Positions 45,961-59,296 of a stretch of 64,000 bases of DNA are shown in pieces (the first letter of the stretch is position 1; each line of letters starts with the position of its first letter). The translations under genes were made by a program, and so were the position numbers. A model generated the notes under the pieces. The model made no database searches. It saw only the letters and a program-made list of their open reading frames with translations, and was not told the origin of the DNA. Location of the stretch: positions 71,385,723 to 71,449,722 of the forward strand of contig OU015526.1 of NCBI GenBank assembly GCA_907165065.1, read 5' to 3'. The DNA is from Caprimulgus europaeus. Lineage: Eukaryota; Chordata; Aves; Caprimulgiformes; Caprimulgidae.

Positions 45961-47967
45961 GGCTTGTTAAATTGCACTCACTCTTTGTGGTTCATCCTAC
46001 AGGGAAGCTATTGCTGTAACACTATCAACATAATATTGTAACGACATCTACCAAGAACTGGGTTGTCTACAGAGTTTGTAGTACCTTCAGCCAGAGTGCA
46101 CAGAAACACACTGCCATTCACAGGCAATTTTATCTTCTCTAGCAGTATCATTAGACTATATGTTTAAATTGCATGTATGGATATTTGCGCATCTCTATAG
46201 ACAGAAGTGTCACTGATTTATCCTCTCCTACCACACTGATCCCAAACACTCTGCTGCTACGTTCACTATCAGAACAGGATGCCAGGAAAAAAAGCAAGAT
46301 CAATATGCAACCACCTACGTTTCTTCTTTCTTGTGCACATCTCCTGTCACCTAGCTGTTATGAATGGCTAAGAGAAATAAAATATTTATAACAGTGCCAC
46401 CTGGTGATACCTACTGTAATGCTATAGCATGTATTTGGTACACTTCTAAAATAAATGTGTTACTTTTTCTGGATCTTCCTTATCAGTTTGGCTTCAGGAA
46501 ACCCTTTAAAATGTTCCTTTTGAATTAGGTGATATTATCCAAATTTTGCAATTAAATTTTGAATAGAGACTAATAATTTAACTATATTTTCTATGCCAAA
46601 TTATTTGAAGTTATTCTAGGAATTTTTTCTAAGAGTGCCAGGTATTTATAATTATGTGATAAGGTCTGTACATGCATAAAGAAGTATGTAAACAGTTTTT
46701 CTTACCTTGTGTGACCCTACACAAAAGCAAACGCAGCTGAAGCTTCTGAATTTATACCAACAGCATGTATCTGAACTGTGTGAATGGGTCCCTCTAAATG
46801 ATTCATTTTTTTCAAGCCCTCAAAACAGGGCTAAGTTCCACATTTAAGGGCCAGATCTAAGTCAATAACATCTCTCCAAGAAAATAGTACAATTTTCCTT
46901 AGTCTCAATAATAATATTTTGAGACATATTGTGGAATTGTATGGTTCCGAAAATCATGACTGTAGGCTCAAGACAAATTAAGGGAAAATATTTCCATGAA
47001 TAATTCAGTAGCTGATATTTGACCTTTTATTCAAAACAAATATAAAAGGAACCTGCCAAAATTGGTTTGCATTTTTTTTAAGAGTTCTAATTTATTTTTT
47101 CTCATTTCTATTTTGATGTTATATGGTAATCTAGAAGAAGATATCTCTATAGCTTTATTGTAAGGCAGGTATTCTTTGAAAAGATTTCCCTCATTTTTGG
47201 TTACTGCTGGTCAATAAGTAGAATAATGTATTCACAAACACAGTTGCTAAATCCAGCAAACTGATTCAGCCATATTTGTACCAAACTTCCTTTGCTTTTC
47301 CATGTACTTTGAAGAAGCTGCCTTTTGTCAAGATAAATGTTTAGGTAAGAACTATCTAAGTATGAATGCATTAGCATACCAACAGAAGTGTTTATATGCA
47401 AACAAGTACATACGAACATGTATGTCTATAAGAAGCACTTTCCTTCTCTTTTTACCCTTTTCCTACTCTTTTTTATCTTTTACAAGAATTAAATAAAGGT
47501 TAAGTCTGTAAGGCAGCAATAAATCTGATTGGACTTTTCACATTTGCTAGTCTAAAAGCTAATATATGTATTTAAATGTGATCCAAAGTCCAGAATTTGA
47601 AAGACCCATTATTTTCCATGGGATGTGAAGCATTTATTACTTAAAATATGTTTTATGTCTTAGTGTGACAAAAAATATAAACTGCAGTATAGTTCTCAAA
47701 TAATAAAAGGGCGTTTCTGAATGGTAGAGTCATGAGACTAGTTGCTACTTGAATAATTAGGAAAATTAAAAACATTTATAGAGAATGTATGGGCAACCTA
47801 CAGACAATCTGCTACCTGCAAAAAGACAGATAAATGTAACAAAAATTAATAAATGCACCATGTTGAATGCTGATGTCCAGCAGCAATAGCTTAAGACTTT
47901 TTATTTCACATTTAGACAGAAAGGTTTTTTTCCAGTTTTATTCCTGGCATTCCTAATAAGCAATTTG
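45961..47967. other. AT-rich non-coding; weak exon-like segment near 47270
   Basis: No repeat family seen. Near 47270-47343 a frame reading FLCFSMYFEEAAFCQDKCL runs into a donor (TTTAG then GTAAGA), but its acceptor is poor. Near 46700-46800 a minus-strand frame runs into a donor (CACAAG then GTAAGA) with an upstream stop. I do not call either. Confidence 0.35.
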
Positions 47968-48046
47968 GAAAAAAAAAAAAAAAAACAAAAAAAACAAAAA
48001 ACAAGAAACAAAAAACAAACCCAAAAACCAAACCAAACCAAAAACT
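47968..48046 (+). repeat. A-rich simple repeat (A)n to (CAAAA)n
   Basis: A run of 17 A changes into AAAC, AAAAAC and CCAAA units. It has the look of an expanded poly-A tail, but no retroposon body precedes it. Confidence 0.95.
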
Positions 48047-50482
48047 GAGAAACATTTTTGTAGTGATGGGACACAAAACAAGTCAGCGATAGCGTCAGTT
48101 TACTGCAAATAGATAAGCAGAAATGTCATTTGGTGGTAAAAGCTCCTTGACGATTATCAGGACATTTTCAGCTCTCCTTTTGGACAGTTTTCCTATGTGC
48201 GTATACTAGCTCACACTAGGATTTGGCAAGCTGGAAAATTCATGGATTGGGAAAGTAACTGTTTAATTAATGCACAGATTTATTTACACAAAGACTAATT
48301 ATAAGTACTTTTTATGTAGGTAAAAGGTAGGGTAATGCAGTGCAAGGTATGTGAGCCAATCTCTGGAAGAGTTACTTAAACTAAGCAAGAGTTTTTTAAC
48401 CCAAAAATAAAAGCATTTGTCCAGTATTAGGAAATATTAGAGAACAGCCTTTTTCTGATGTGACAGAACTCTGGGCCATTAAGTCAATAGGAATTGCATC
48501 TTCATATTTCAGAGATGAAAGGTTTGTTATTAAATCTTTGTAAAAGTAGACGTACTGAAATCATCACTGAGAAACCTGGTGTTGGAATGGAAATATTGAT
48601 TAAAACATGCTTATTTTAACATGGAATGTTTTATGTTAGCATACAATCAGATTAAGTTCGCATGTGACAGATGCTTTCTAAATTGAGGCAATTCCCACCC
48701 ACAAAATTAACATAAAATTTAACTCAGAGGTGAACTGAAATGAGAAGGAACATTAAGGCTGCTAATGTGCTCAGCTATTTCCTTGCAGAATGCTATCAGG
48801 AAACCAATAATAATAAAATAAAACTGAAAAACCATTCACGCATCCGGAAGTTCCTCACTTATTTTCCAGAAAATGCAAACTGCTACTGTGCAGTGCTTTC
48901 CACCCTGCTTTATGTCTTCCTTGACAAGGTTAGACTCTGGGTTGGTTTTATTTGCTTCAGTTGTGTCACTTGCTATTAGATGTTCTACCTTGGTGATTTG
49001 AAATGCATTTGGAGAAACTATTTTCTCTAGATCTGTATGCATATGCTTGCACAGAGGGAAATGCATGTAAATGAGGAAGTATCTGCACTGATTATAGCAA
49101 TTAAATCAAATATACAGAGGAGAAGAAGAATTAAACTGCGTGTGACATTCCTATAAAAGGATTACAGTGTCAAAAGGGAAGGACATAAATTAGAGTGTGG
49201 ACACATAACTTGCAAAAAAAAAGCAAGCCCGTTGCTAGTGGTAGTTTCTGGTTTACACACAGATGTAGAAATGTGCACATGAACACACATATAATGTAAC
49301 TTTTTTACAGCTTGAAACCAGCAAGTAAATCCAAAAATACACTACAAATTTGACTGCAAAAATGAGTCCAGAAATCAGATGAGCTACTTGTGAGATTTTA
49401 CTTTTGGCACTTTATACATGATTATTTTTTTTCCCCAAAAATACCAAGTTATTTTACTTTAAGGGCCTCTTAATTGTATCAAAGTTGTTACCAGGCAGTT
49501 AAATAATAAATATTTATAATCTGGGAACCAAGAAAATCTCAGAAAGTTTGACAGAAAGAGGCATCCAGTTTAAATTACTTAATTCTTGCACCTCCTGTAA
49601 CTATCCACTGCAAATATTCTCAGTCTGAGACTAATCTGGAAGATATTCTTGGTTCACCTATTTAATCTTGACAGTAAAAGCTAAATCTCTGAGCCAACAT
49701 ATTTGTCCAGGTTGGGGGTATATTGTTGTTAAAGTCAAGTACCTATTTTTTACTTTTTGCTGTGATTAATTACATTTATCTGAGCAACAGGAATATCATG
49801 TCTGAACATATAGGGGCCTGGATGGAGTGTAAGAGTATTTGTCTTGTATTTTCAGTTGAAGGCCTTCCTCAAGTTTTCTAAATGAACGTCAGCAAGACAA
49901 ATACTTTTGTAAGAAAATCATTTCTCAAAAGTAAATAATGCCATTGTGATTGACACCCACTATTTAACTTATTTACTTTGTTAAAGAATCTATTTCTCAT
50001 GCCTAGTACTGTGTCAGAAACCTCCGTGCACCCATAGAGACTGATAAAATCGAATGTCAAATAATTGTAAGAGCAAAGGGTGCTGAGTATTACCCCATAA
50101 TTCTGAAAAGAATGGAATTCACATCAGTTCTGGGTTTGAAGATTGTATAATAAGAAAGCCTATTTTCAAAAATAATAAAATTTGTTTTGCAAAGGAATCA
50201 GTGAAACACATCAGCAATGACTACTTCAGAAAAGGCACTTACCCCTGGAATTGGACAGGTGAAACAGAAAAGGATGGAGCCCCTCTGGCAAAGCAGCTCA
50301 CCTTCCCCAGGGAGTAACAGAGAAAAATCTGAGCAGCAAAGTCCTGTAGAAAATTATTGAGAACATGGTTTTCTTTTCAGTTCGTCAGAGAGTACACTTC
50401 AAAAGAGAAAAGAAATCATGTTTGACTTAGTGGGAAGAGGGAATAACCATTGACAACCACAGAACTTGGAAATAGAACAATT
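48047..50482. other. non-coding; segment with splice-like sites on both strands at 50195-50332
   Basis: Mostly AT-rich. On the + strand, TTTGTTTTGCAAAG at 50194 opens a 21-codon frame (HISNDYFRKGTYPWNWT) to a weak donor GTGAAA. On the minus strand, ATAATTTTCTACAG opens a frame toward a consensus donor GTAAGT near 50247. Both overlap, and at most one can be real. A third + frame starts at an ATG at 50218 and runs 48 codons to TGA. GC is raised here relative to the flanks. Confidence 0.3.
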
Positions 50483-50522
50483 ATTTTCAACAGTTGATCC
50501 ATTTTCAACAGTTGATCCACTT
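50483..50522 (+). repeat. 18-bp direct tandem repeat
   Basis: ATTTTCAACAGTTGATCC occurs twice in succession (50483-50500, 50501-50518) without mismatch, followed by a partial, diverged third unit (ACTTTCAATACTC). Confidence 0.95.
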
Positions 50523-50598
50523 TCAATACTCATTAAGCTCACTTGCAAACTGAACAAGCAAAAGCAAATGGAAAATTTTGGCTCAGAATCTATCTCTT

Positions 50599-50706
50599 GA
50601 TGAAAAGAAAGAAAATAAATAAATAAAGAGAGAAGGAGAGAAAAAAGAGAGAAAGAAGGAGAAGAAAGAGAGAAAGGAAGAGAGAAAGAGAGACAAATAA
50701 ATAAAT
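50599..50706 (+). repeat. purine (GA/GAAA) tract flanked by AAAT units
   Basis: About 100 bases almost free of C and T except for AAAT units at both ends: GAAAGAAAATAAATAAATAA, then GAGAGAAGGAGAG and AGAAAGAAGGAGAAGAAAG types. A long polypurine strand of this kind can adopt triplex structure. Confidence 0.93.
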
Positions 50707-52436
50707 TCCTGATTCACCCTCATCCATTTCCATCCCAAATAACTAAAATACAGAGTGAAAAATTCACACTGATCTTGCTCTTTGGGTAAGGATACACATT
50801 TTGCAAAATAAATTCTTGTGAAAAGAGCATTTCTCCATTCATAGAAAGGGTACTACGGGTAAGATAGATATGCTACTAGCTTTTTTTTCTTCTTGATCAC
50901 CAGTGCTCTTTAGCATTAGAAGCATAACTGTTTGTATGTTTTAAAGGTCCTAAAGAAGGAATATAGGCTACAGTCACAAAGGGGAAACTCATCTTCCATG
51001 TCTAGTAGTTCTTTATGTCAGTTTGGAGATCTGGAACACAAATAGTGGATATTACTTATAGTGAAGAATGACAGCTCTAGAACAACCTCTCCTGACCTTA
51101 GTCTCAATCTATAGCACAGAGCCCATCTAGGTGATTTAGATAAATGATGCACCAGTCTTCAAATATTCTGTGAAAAGTTAGCTCTCATATTAAAGCTTAT
51201 ATCATGGTTAAACATAGAGATTTTATTGAACCAAGAACTCCAGTAGTACAGGTATAATATTGAAGTTGACAGATGTTATTGATGTTGTGGCTTCTATTTC
51301 TTTGCACCTTAAATGCAATTTGAATATCAAATTGAAGTTCAGCTGGCATCAAGTTTCCTAAATTGATCACGATTTAAAAATCTAAACCTTAATTTATTTT
51401 TTCTAGGTTTTGTCTTTGTGAATAAGGTAGGATGTTTTTCAGAAAGATGTTACATAGGAAGGTGGATGTGCTAACAATCCTTTTAGAGAAAAAAAAGGCA
51501 ACCTCATCTTATCCATGCTTCCCAAACATGGGTAGAAGCTCCTGTAATTCATAATAATGAAACTGTGATTAAAATACGTCATGTTTCCCTTAAATTCTAT
51601 TTCTGCTTCAAATAGAGGGGGTAATAGAGCTAAACCAAACTTCTGTTCAGTTTTGTGTACTTAGAGAAGATACAAGGAGAAATTCAGTGTTATTGTGTGG
51701 TGCGTATGGATGGCAAATCAATCCTACCACAGCCAAACAAAGTACAGGATACCAATTGTATCCTCTGTTCATTAACTGCTAAAATAAGTTATCATAGGGC
51801 AACACACACACACACACATATACATATATATATATACACAGATATACATGTATAAAATTAGACATATAACTATGTGACCTTCAGTACAGGTTTTTCCCTC
51901 TTTAGGTATACTCCCTGTAGTGTAGTTGGATAATTATATAATAAAATAAAGTCTCTTAATGTGTGCCTGACATTCAAAGACCCTAAATTTGCTAACCGTA
52001 CTGAAGAATTTTGATTCCCTGGTGCCATTGGTAATAAAGTGATAGTAATACCTTTGCAAAAGTTATCATATAATAACTTTTCTGGTCCTAAGTCTGTGTA
52101 GTCTCACCTACTGTTTATTTGCAAAAGCTAAGGAGTGAAAAAATCAACCTGTTCAATTAATCTCCAGAAGCATAAAGAACTCCATTTATAAGAATAGGAA
52201 CATATGCATAATATCAGAAGCATCTTCCCAAACACTGAGAATATGTTTATTTAAAAATAATATTTTCTCAGAGACTTGAAGGACCACACCTATGTTTGGT
52301 ACACACTCTAATCAAAATGTCAATAAGCACGTTACTTACAAGTGAGGAGCCTCTTATTCATCTGGGGTAAGCAAGCTTCATAGTTTCAGATATTTTTTTG
52401 TCAAAGACATCTGTGAACACTAGCAATTTAATACAG
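50707..52436. other. non-coding stretch with a CA/TA microsatellite
   Basis: AT-rich without coding signal. The dinucleotide tract at 51802-51852 is listed separately. A short intervening sequence between TTTATTTTTTCTAG and AATAAG GTAGGA near 51405-51427 is too small to support. Confidence 0.45.
51802..51852 (+). repeat. (CA)n-(TA)n compound microsatellite
   Basis: Nine CA units run into TATACATATATATATA and then CACAGATATACATGTATA. Likely polymorphic. Confidence 0.95.
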
Positions 52437-52485
52437 GAGCACTTTCCTAAAGGCCTGGACACTAAGGATGTCTCATTCTGTTCAG
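52437..52485 (+). CDS. candidate exon X, upstream of the C-terminal exons
   Basis: The acceptor is CAATTTAATACAG (weak pyrimidine tract) and the donor TTCAG then GTAAGA (strong). Frame 1 is open for 16 codons (EHFPKGLDTKDVSFCS) plus one base, which completes to GAC with the first two bases of the exon at 58617. The phase fit supports joining it to the C-terminal exons, though frame 2 is also open. No upstream exon ending in phase 0 was found. Product unknown. Confidence 0.3.
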
Positions 52486-54459
52486 GTAAGACCAAAATTC
52501 ATTAAATTTGTACTGAGTGTTGGAAACTCATATTAAATGCTTCAGCACATAAAAATCCAGCTGCAATTACATTTTCCCTAGTGTGCCTGTTTATCCTTCT
52601 GTTTTTACCACTGTTAAAAAAAACCCCAATTTTATCTATATAAGTTACTTGTTGTTCCATAGACTATTTTGTTCACATTAAATTATGTTTTACAAAAATC
52701 TACCTAACTTTCACATGTTGTATTTGAAACAAGTATGTGTTAGACAGCGGCACATACTTACAAATATTCTTCACTTTTGCAGCACACTTCTGACTTGGGA
52801 TAAAGGGCTTGTTCATAAAGTAGAGTTTTATATTCTGTGGAAGTGGAATGTGTTTGCTTTTTGTATTAGAAAACTTAAAATTCTTTTCTCATCATAATCT
52901 CTAATCTGACATGCTTATAAATACCTTGTCACACTCTGCCTTGCACATTCCTAATCTTCTGTTGATAGTCATATTGACTTCCATTTACACTGCTTCACTC
53001 ATTCCCATTCATACTGAATCAGTATTTTTGCTTCGTTGATCACACTGAATGAAAACTATTCTTTACCTCTCAGACTTTTATATTCATAACCATTCGTATT
53101 TCTTTATTCACATTCTCTTCTTCACACATCCATTGTGTATTACCTCAAGATGTTTCCAGCCTGTGTAGCCTTAAAAATTTGAGACCTGATTTAGGAAAAA
53201 AAGCATCCATGAAACTGATATACTTAAGAAAAAAATCCTCTTTCTGGATTTTCTTCTTTCTTGAAAAGAAAAATGGAAAGTTTTAGCAAACTGGAAAAAG
53301 TGTGGAAAAATACTGCAGTGGGATATTTGTTATGCTGCTGACTTAGGTACAGTTTCTGATATCCTCATAATGAATAGTTCACCCTCTGAGTATGTATTGA
53401 GTGAGTTGGTCCACTCAAAGAATACTGCATTACTCAGTGTGGTTATGGATGGCAAATACTGCCACTCAAGCCTTTGGAGATTTGCAATTGAAAAATTAGT
53501 TTAAGTATGCCATGATTATATAGTCTGATTGCTAGCCAACCAAACTATATAATAACATTTGGGAGTGAGGGGGCACTTGTTTTAAATAGAAAGATCACTT
53601 TTGCTTGAAGGAGTGTTTTGATACCTATGGGCCATGCGTAAGATGCACTATAATACAGAGGAGCTGATATTTTTGGCAGTATAGAGTTGATGAAAAAATA
53701 TAGAGACAGATTCCTTCCTTGCTGTCTTAATAGCACTTTCCTGGTACTCTCTGGTATTTGTGACATACTCAGAGTTGAGTGGTAACGTGCATGACAAAAG
53801 GCTTTCAAAGATGATATCATATTACCTTTTTATTCATTGTTTGGTTTGTTATTTGCCAGATATACAATGTTACAGTTACAATGCAAAAAGAATATAGTGA
53901 ACATATGTACTATTATTAATGTATAAACTTCAATGTATTTGAGAAAGGGTTTATATGGTTTGCAACTTTACACTTTCAGTAAAAGCATGCTACAGCTTAT
54001 TTATCTTGGCTGTATTATAACCATCCATTTGTCTGTAAGATATAACAGCTACTTCATGAAGTTGGTTTTCTTATATATAGGTACTTTTTATCTCAGATGA
54101 TCTGCTTTTCATTATCAGGATTGATATACCAAAATCTGATATAGTTCCTCAAATGGCCACAAAACTATTTTATTTTTTTTTAATGGAAATGACACAAAAA
54201 TACTCTTCAACCTCAGATTTAGTGCTCTGGTCTTCCTCTGTTTTTTATTATTTTTATTTCCTTACAGCACATATCCCACTAGATATTTCTTGCCTTTCAC
54301 ATCCAGGTGAATCTAAAATACAGCACAACTGACTAAAAAGGGGGGTAGTCTTATTAATGGAGGTAATTTCTAAGCACAGTAGGAATTTGCTGACGTTTAC
54401 AGGGTAGAAATTTCATGACTCTTCTGTGGTAGAAGCAGGGTGTTCTTAGTCATGTAGAG

Positions 54460-54502
54460 AAAACAAAACAAAACAAAATAAAGCAAAGCAAAACAAAACA
54501 CA
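54460..54502 (+). repeat. (AAAAC)n/(AAAGC)n pentanucleotide repeat
   Basis: AAAAC units are interrupted by AAAAT and AAAGC variants over 43 bases. Similar AAAAC-rich tracts lie at 47968 and, on the other strand, 41020. Confidence 0.93.
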
Positions 54503-55125
54503 GTTTTTGCATCCAGGTAAAGGACATACCAAGTCTGAAATTTCTTCCTTTCATGGGGCACCAAGACAGGTACTGGTAAAAGGAAATCTCTGCCAGGAAA
54601 GGAGTATCCCAGTGATGTCCCAGAATCTGCTCCACTGGCTCCCAGCAACTGTCTGTGGTCAACATGAATTAGGAGAAAGTACTGGAGCAACTTTATCATC
54701 TACTAGAGGAGGTGGCTGCCATGTGAACTTTCTAAACCAGCCAGGTTAATACTACTCCCATAAATCCCAGTAAATTAGGAGCCACTGTTGTTTAAGCTAC
54801 ACTGAAACCAGCACAGAGTGTGTGGGCCTTTGCTGATCACATGCTTTTTGCTGTTATGTAAGAAGATCAAAATAACTCTGTGTTGTACCATATTAAATAC
54901 CCACCATTAGAAGGATGATCACAGTGCAATAAACCATCATTTTGCATGTGATAATTTTAAATGCCTTTTAAAGCCTCTTAAAAATAAAACACCATCTGTC
55001 AAGAGTTGTAGTTAGGCAGCAGAGACTTAGTAGGTGTTTTAGAGAAAAAGCAGTGTGTGTTCCTGGGGTGCCCTTTGCTTCTTACAGAGGCACAGAAAAC
55101 TCTATGTGGCATAGGGGAGGAATAA

Positions 55126-55140
55126 GTATATATATATACA

Positions 55141-55172
<32 letters not shown>

Positions 55173-55173
55173 G
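55126..55173 (+). repeat. (TA)n microsatellite
   Basis: GTATATATATATACAGACA is followed by fourteen or more TA units ending in TATAGCC. Self-complementary and probably unstable in length. Confidence 0.95.
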
Positions 55174-58100
55174 CCAGATCCCTAGACAGTATAAAACAAG
55201 ATGGCTTAATCTGTGTCTGGCAATGTAAAAAAAAATCTGAGAATCTCATCTGCTACTGTATCATACACTCATTCTTCATGGACTTAGAGTAACAGCAGTT
55301 TCATAGTCCCACAAAGTCATTTGCTAATTGTTTGCTTAAAAATGGAAAAGGGTTTGGGGTTTAGTTTGGCTGGGGAAGAAGGGGAGGGGTGTTGATTGAT
55401 TGTTTGGGGATTTTTCTTCCCCAAAGTAAAGGGGGCAAACACAAAAATATCTATTACACACTTCATAGCCTGAATGGTTCAGAATTTTTTAAGCAAGTAT
55501 GTACTGTCAAACAATTTCAGCAGCTCCCAGAAGAGAACAATATAGCTAGCTGCTATGAATAATGTTTGTAAATTTGAGTAATAGTGCTTCCGCAAAAACA
55601 GTGTATTTTTCTGTATATGTCTTTTTATTACCTGCAGCTCTTTCATCAGCCAACATCTGCTCTTTGATTTAAGCTCTCTCCTTTTTCCCATGCTAATAGC
55701 TGTTAACACTGAACCTGCCTGTTACAGTTCAGGCTGTAAACAGCATGGAAACATTCAGAGTTGCTACTGTCAAGAATCTTTAATGTAGTCCCAGACTTTA
55801 AAGGGTATGTTCAAATAAATAGGAGATCAGCCTTCTGTCGTGTTTCAGCTTGACATTCCTGAGGTAGCACAAATATATTGCTTGGTAAAGTGTAAAAAGC
55901 ATTGAAGCAACAGATAAAAAGTTTGTTGTCTTTAGTTCTGCTTAGTAAAAATAAATATATTTTCATGATAAATAACAAAGTGCCTTCATATAGGTATTTC
56001 TCTTCCATCACTAAGGCTCAGCTTCTTATTTAAATAATTGCTCAAATAGTCGTCTTCTTGAAGGACAGAGTAAAAGAAACATCTATTTAAGATGTATCAT
56101 CACCATCTCGAATCCATCAATCCAGATGTGCCTGTGGTACTTTGCAGGCCACTGCTTCATGAGTTGTATACACTTTTTTTAACCCCTGAATTGCATATTC
56201 CACACAATCTTCTATTTTGCAAAGCTTAGCACTGCAGCCATCCAAGTGGGCCAGATTATTCTCAGTAATAAATGTTAGTACTGTTATCAGGACTCTCCAA
56301 CCTCTAGATATTAAAAGTGACACTTTTGGGGCTGGTATGGCATTGAGAGAGATGTATTTTAATTGAGACTTGATCAGGTCAAGTGCTATTCTTATTGCTC
56401 AAGTTTGGCTGCCATGAGCATGTTATGTCAGAGATCAGAGGTACTAAAAATTAAATCAGCCACCTTTAAATGAGTCATTCTGGATACCTGACTGTCAGTA
56501 GGACATGGGGGCATCTCTCTATGTTTGGGTCTGTGAATATGAATTATGGCTAATCTATAGTAACTTCATGATTTTGAATCAGAGGCTCACCTTAAATCCA
56601 TATGTCCTGCAAACAAATTCAGCAATCTGTGAATGTTTGTCACCTGTAGAGGTTTATTTAATAGACTAGACTTAGATCCATTCATCATTCTACAATGTCG
56701 ACTTTAAAGGGCAATATGAACAAAGTCTGTTTGCCAAGAAGAGACATATAAGTATAGATCTGAGAGTACAAAACACTAAGCTGAAAATTGTACTACCTAC
56801 ACTTTTAACGGACAGGTGGAAAGCCACTGCTATCTCTGTTTTGCATTGCATTGTCTTGATGTGTCATGATAATCCAAGTAAATGATGCAGCACTGCCAGA
56901 GGCTGGATCCCAGGTGAAGAAATTGGTACCTACATCCACATCCCTGTAGCATAAACTTCGATGAATGTTTTCATAGTTGAGCAGAAGGAATTGCAGGGAG
57001 CACTTTTATTTTATTTGTTATCTACAAGAATGACAGTGACTCAATATTGTAGTTAGCCAGTCTGGACAAACTGTTTTTCTTGCTGAAATGATGTAGAGTA
57101 GTCCAAACAGGATGACATATAGAAGATATAAATACAAAAAGTTCCCCACTGAATGCACGGGTTGTTTGTGAACATGTGGGAATTTCCGGTAGTCTTTAGA
57201 TATCTTTATTCTGATATAACTTACTCCAGCATGTCGGATCAACCCAATTTTCTATTGAAGTGGATATTTTTCAGTTCTCAACTGATACAGAGGGGATCAG
57301 GTGTTGAGTTTTGTGTGATAGAAAAATGAGTGAAATAATGTAGATGATCTGGTTAATAGGATGTTCCTTATTCTCTATGTATGCCCAACATCACAGTTTT
57401 CAAGCAAATATTCATTAATATTAACTGATGTATCCTCATCTCAACTCCTATGAAGTAGGGAAGTTGGATCCCTAGCTCACAAAAGTCACTCTAAATGTTA
57501 TCCAAGTCTCAGAGTTGCAGTTTCTCTTAACTAAATCCAAAACACTCCTTCCTTCTTCTGCTCCAGTTCCCACTATTCTTTGATACCTTCCATCTTTATT
57601 TTGCCTGCAGTTTATCTATTATTCCTCTCATGTTAATCTGATACTTGGGAATGCAGTATGCTACTGAAAAGGAATTAATATATAAATGTATGTTTTATTT
57701 CTTCATTTATCAGATGTTAAATACTGTATTGATATTATAATTGCAGTACTTTAAATTCTATTTCTGAATGAATTAGGCATTAAACCAGCAGGTCATTAAA
57801 AAATAAATGTTATTGTATACGTTTTAGTAAGGAATATTTGACCGCTGAAGGTTATGTTTCATGCACATTCAACATATTAATTCACAGAATATCTCACTAT
57901 GGAATCCTAATATGGTGTTAATGGAGTTCCTATTTCTACACAAGTACAAACAGATTGCAGTTTATCCACAGACACAAATATACATGCACAAGTTTATGAT
58001 ATTAACAAAAGATGTATATATATGTATAAATATATGAAAAATCTCTCTGTACCTAAGCATATTTTATAACATATTTTATAAATCTGTATAAGTACACATA

Positions 58101-58616
58101 CATATTATATCAAACACACACACCTTATGCAAATGTATATACCTATGTGTATTCATACATATTAACATAAGTATAACTTTACTATCATTGTTAATTAGGA
58201 TTTATAGTGATACTGTTGATTGATAGATTCTTAACAAATAAAACATGACAAGCATTGCAGTTTTGGGCAATTATACTGCATCTCAGGTGGTGTTAGCTGG
58301 CGCTAAGCCAAATGACTATAATCACACAAGAACTCCAATAATTGCTCTGCACTGTTCTAGTTTGAGTGTCTTGTTGCTATTTTGAAATGTTATATGACAT
58401 ATAAAAATAAGGAAAAGAAATGGTTCTGTCCCAGCTTATTTGGGATATGGTCATGGGAATGACATCAATGTGTCAAAAAGGTTCAAATGTGTTCTGTAAG
58501 TTTTTCTTTTAATTATAGCAGTATTAATAGATGTCACTGTAATTAATATATTTTTCAGTGTGAGCTTTGCAACAAAATAGATTGTCTAAAAAGCAGAACA
58601 TTTTGTTTCTTTACAG

Positions 58617-58692
58617 ACAAAACTAAATTCAGACAAGATTTGGAAGAGCTCTTTTATCAGATTGAAACATCTGTAATCTTAGCAGCAAGCAG
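58617..58692 (+). CDS. candidate exon Y, charged helical peptide
   Basis: A very strong acceptor (ACATTTTGTTTCTTTACAG) precedes it and the donor is GCAG then GTATAG (acceptable). The 76-base exon enters with two bases, is open for 24 codons, and leaves two. The peptide (KFRQDLEELFYQIETSVILA) looks like an amphipathic helix and has ordinary protein composition; the other two frames are closed. It joins exon Z in phase. I do not recognise the family; a helical repeat or scaffold protein would fit the composition, but that is inference. Confidence 0.5.
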
Positions 58693-59296
58693 GTATAGTT
58701 TCTAGATAGTTCTTTTTCCATTTTTTAATATGATGCTTCTGGACCAAGTGTTTGCACACTCCTTTGGAGGGCTACTGTCTTTTTTAAAAAGTACTTTAAA
58801 GTGACATTGCAAAATATAAAACTGTTCAAGATGATTTTGATATGGGGTTACATTTTTTGTAACTTTTGTAATCATTCTGGAAAAAGCAAAAGTACATATT
58901 TTATACAGAACCAATTCCACAAAAGGAAACGTAAAGCAGAATCTTAGCAGAATGAGGATGGCTGCAACCTGACCTAGAGCTTAAGCCTCTAAATCCCTCA
59001 CAAAGTGTGTTAGTCCATATTTCCACAGATACTTAATGATCCTGTGAATGCCCAGAAATGCACCAGTATGGCAAAGCTGTGCAAGCAAGGATCACTCTTT
59101 CCTTTAGGCTGAGGAAATCCAGTGATATCTGACATCCTTCCTGATGCTGACCATCCCTCCTGTAAGAAGCAGATGCAGGTGCCAGGCTCAACTCTGAAGC
59201 TGGAAGCTGTGTTAGTTTCTAAAGAGAAGTGACTTTAAGTTACAGCATAGGAGCACTCCCTAGCAATTAATATCTGAGCTACAGACCAATTGCCAA

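Larger units (their letters stand above)
52486..58616. other. AT-rich non-coding with microsatellites
   Basis: No repeat family or convincing frame. It contains the AAAAC-type repeat at 54460-54502, the TA repeat at 55126-55173, TA/TG-rich sequence at about 58010-58040 and a 12-base direct repeat (CATATTTTATAA, twice) at about 58058-58081. Bases 54500-54720 are GC-richer, with overlapping chance frames. If the flanking exons are joined, this is a 6.1-kb intron. Confidence 0.5.

Noticed and set aside
49850-49914. Exon-like segment behind TTGTATTTTCAG with donor GTAAGA
   Set aside because: All three frames contain stops, so it cannot be a coding exon; possible non-coding exon only.
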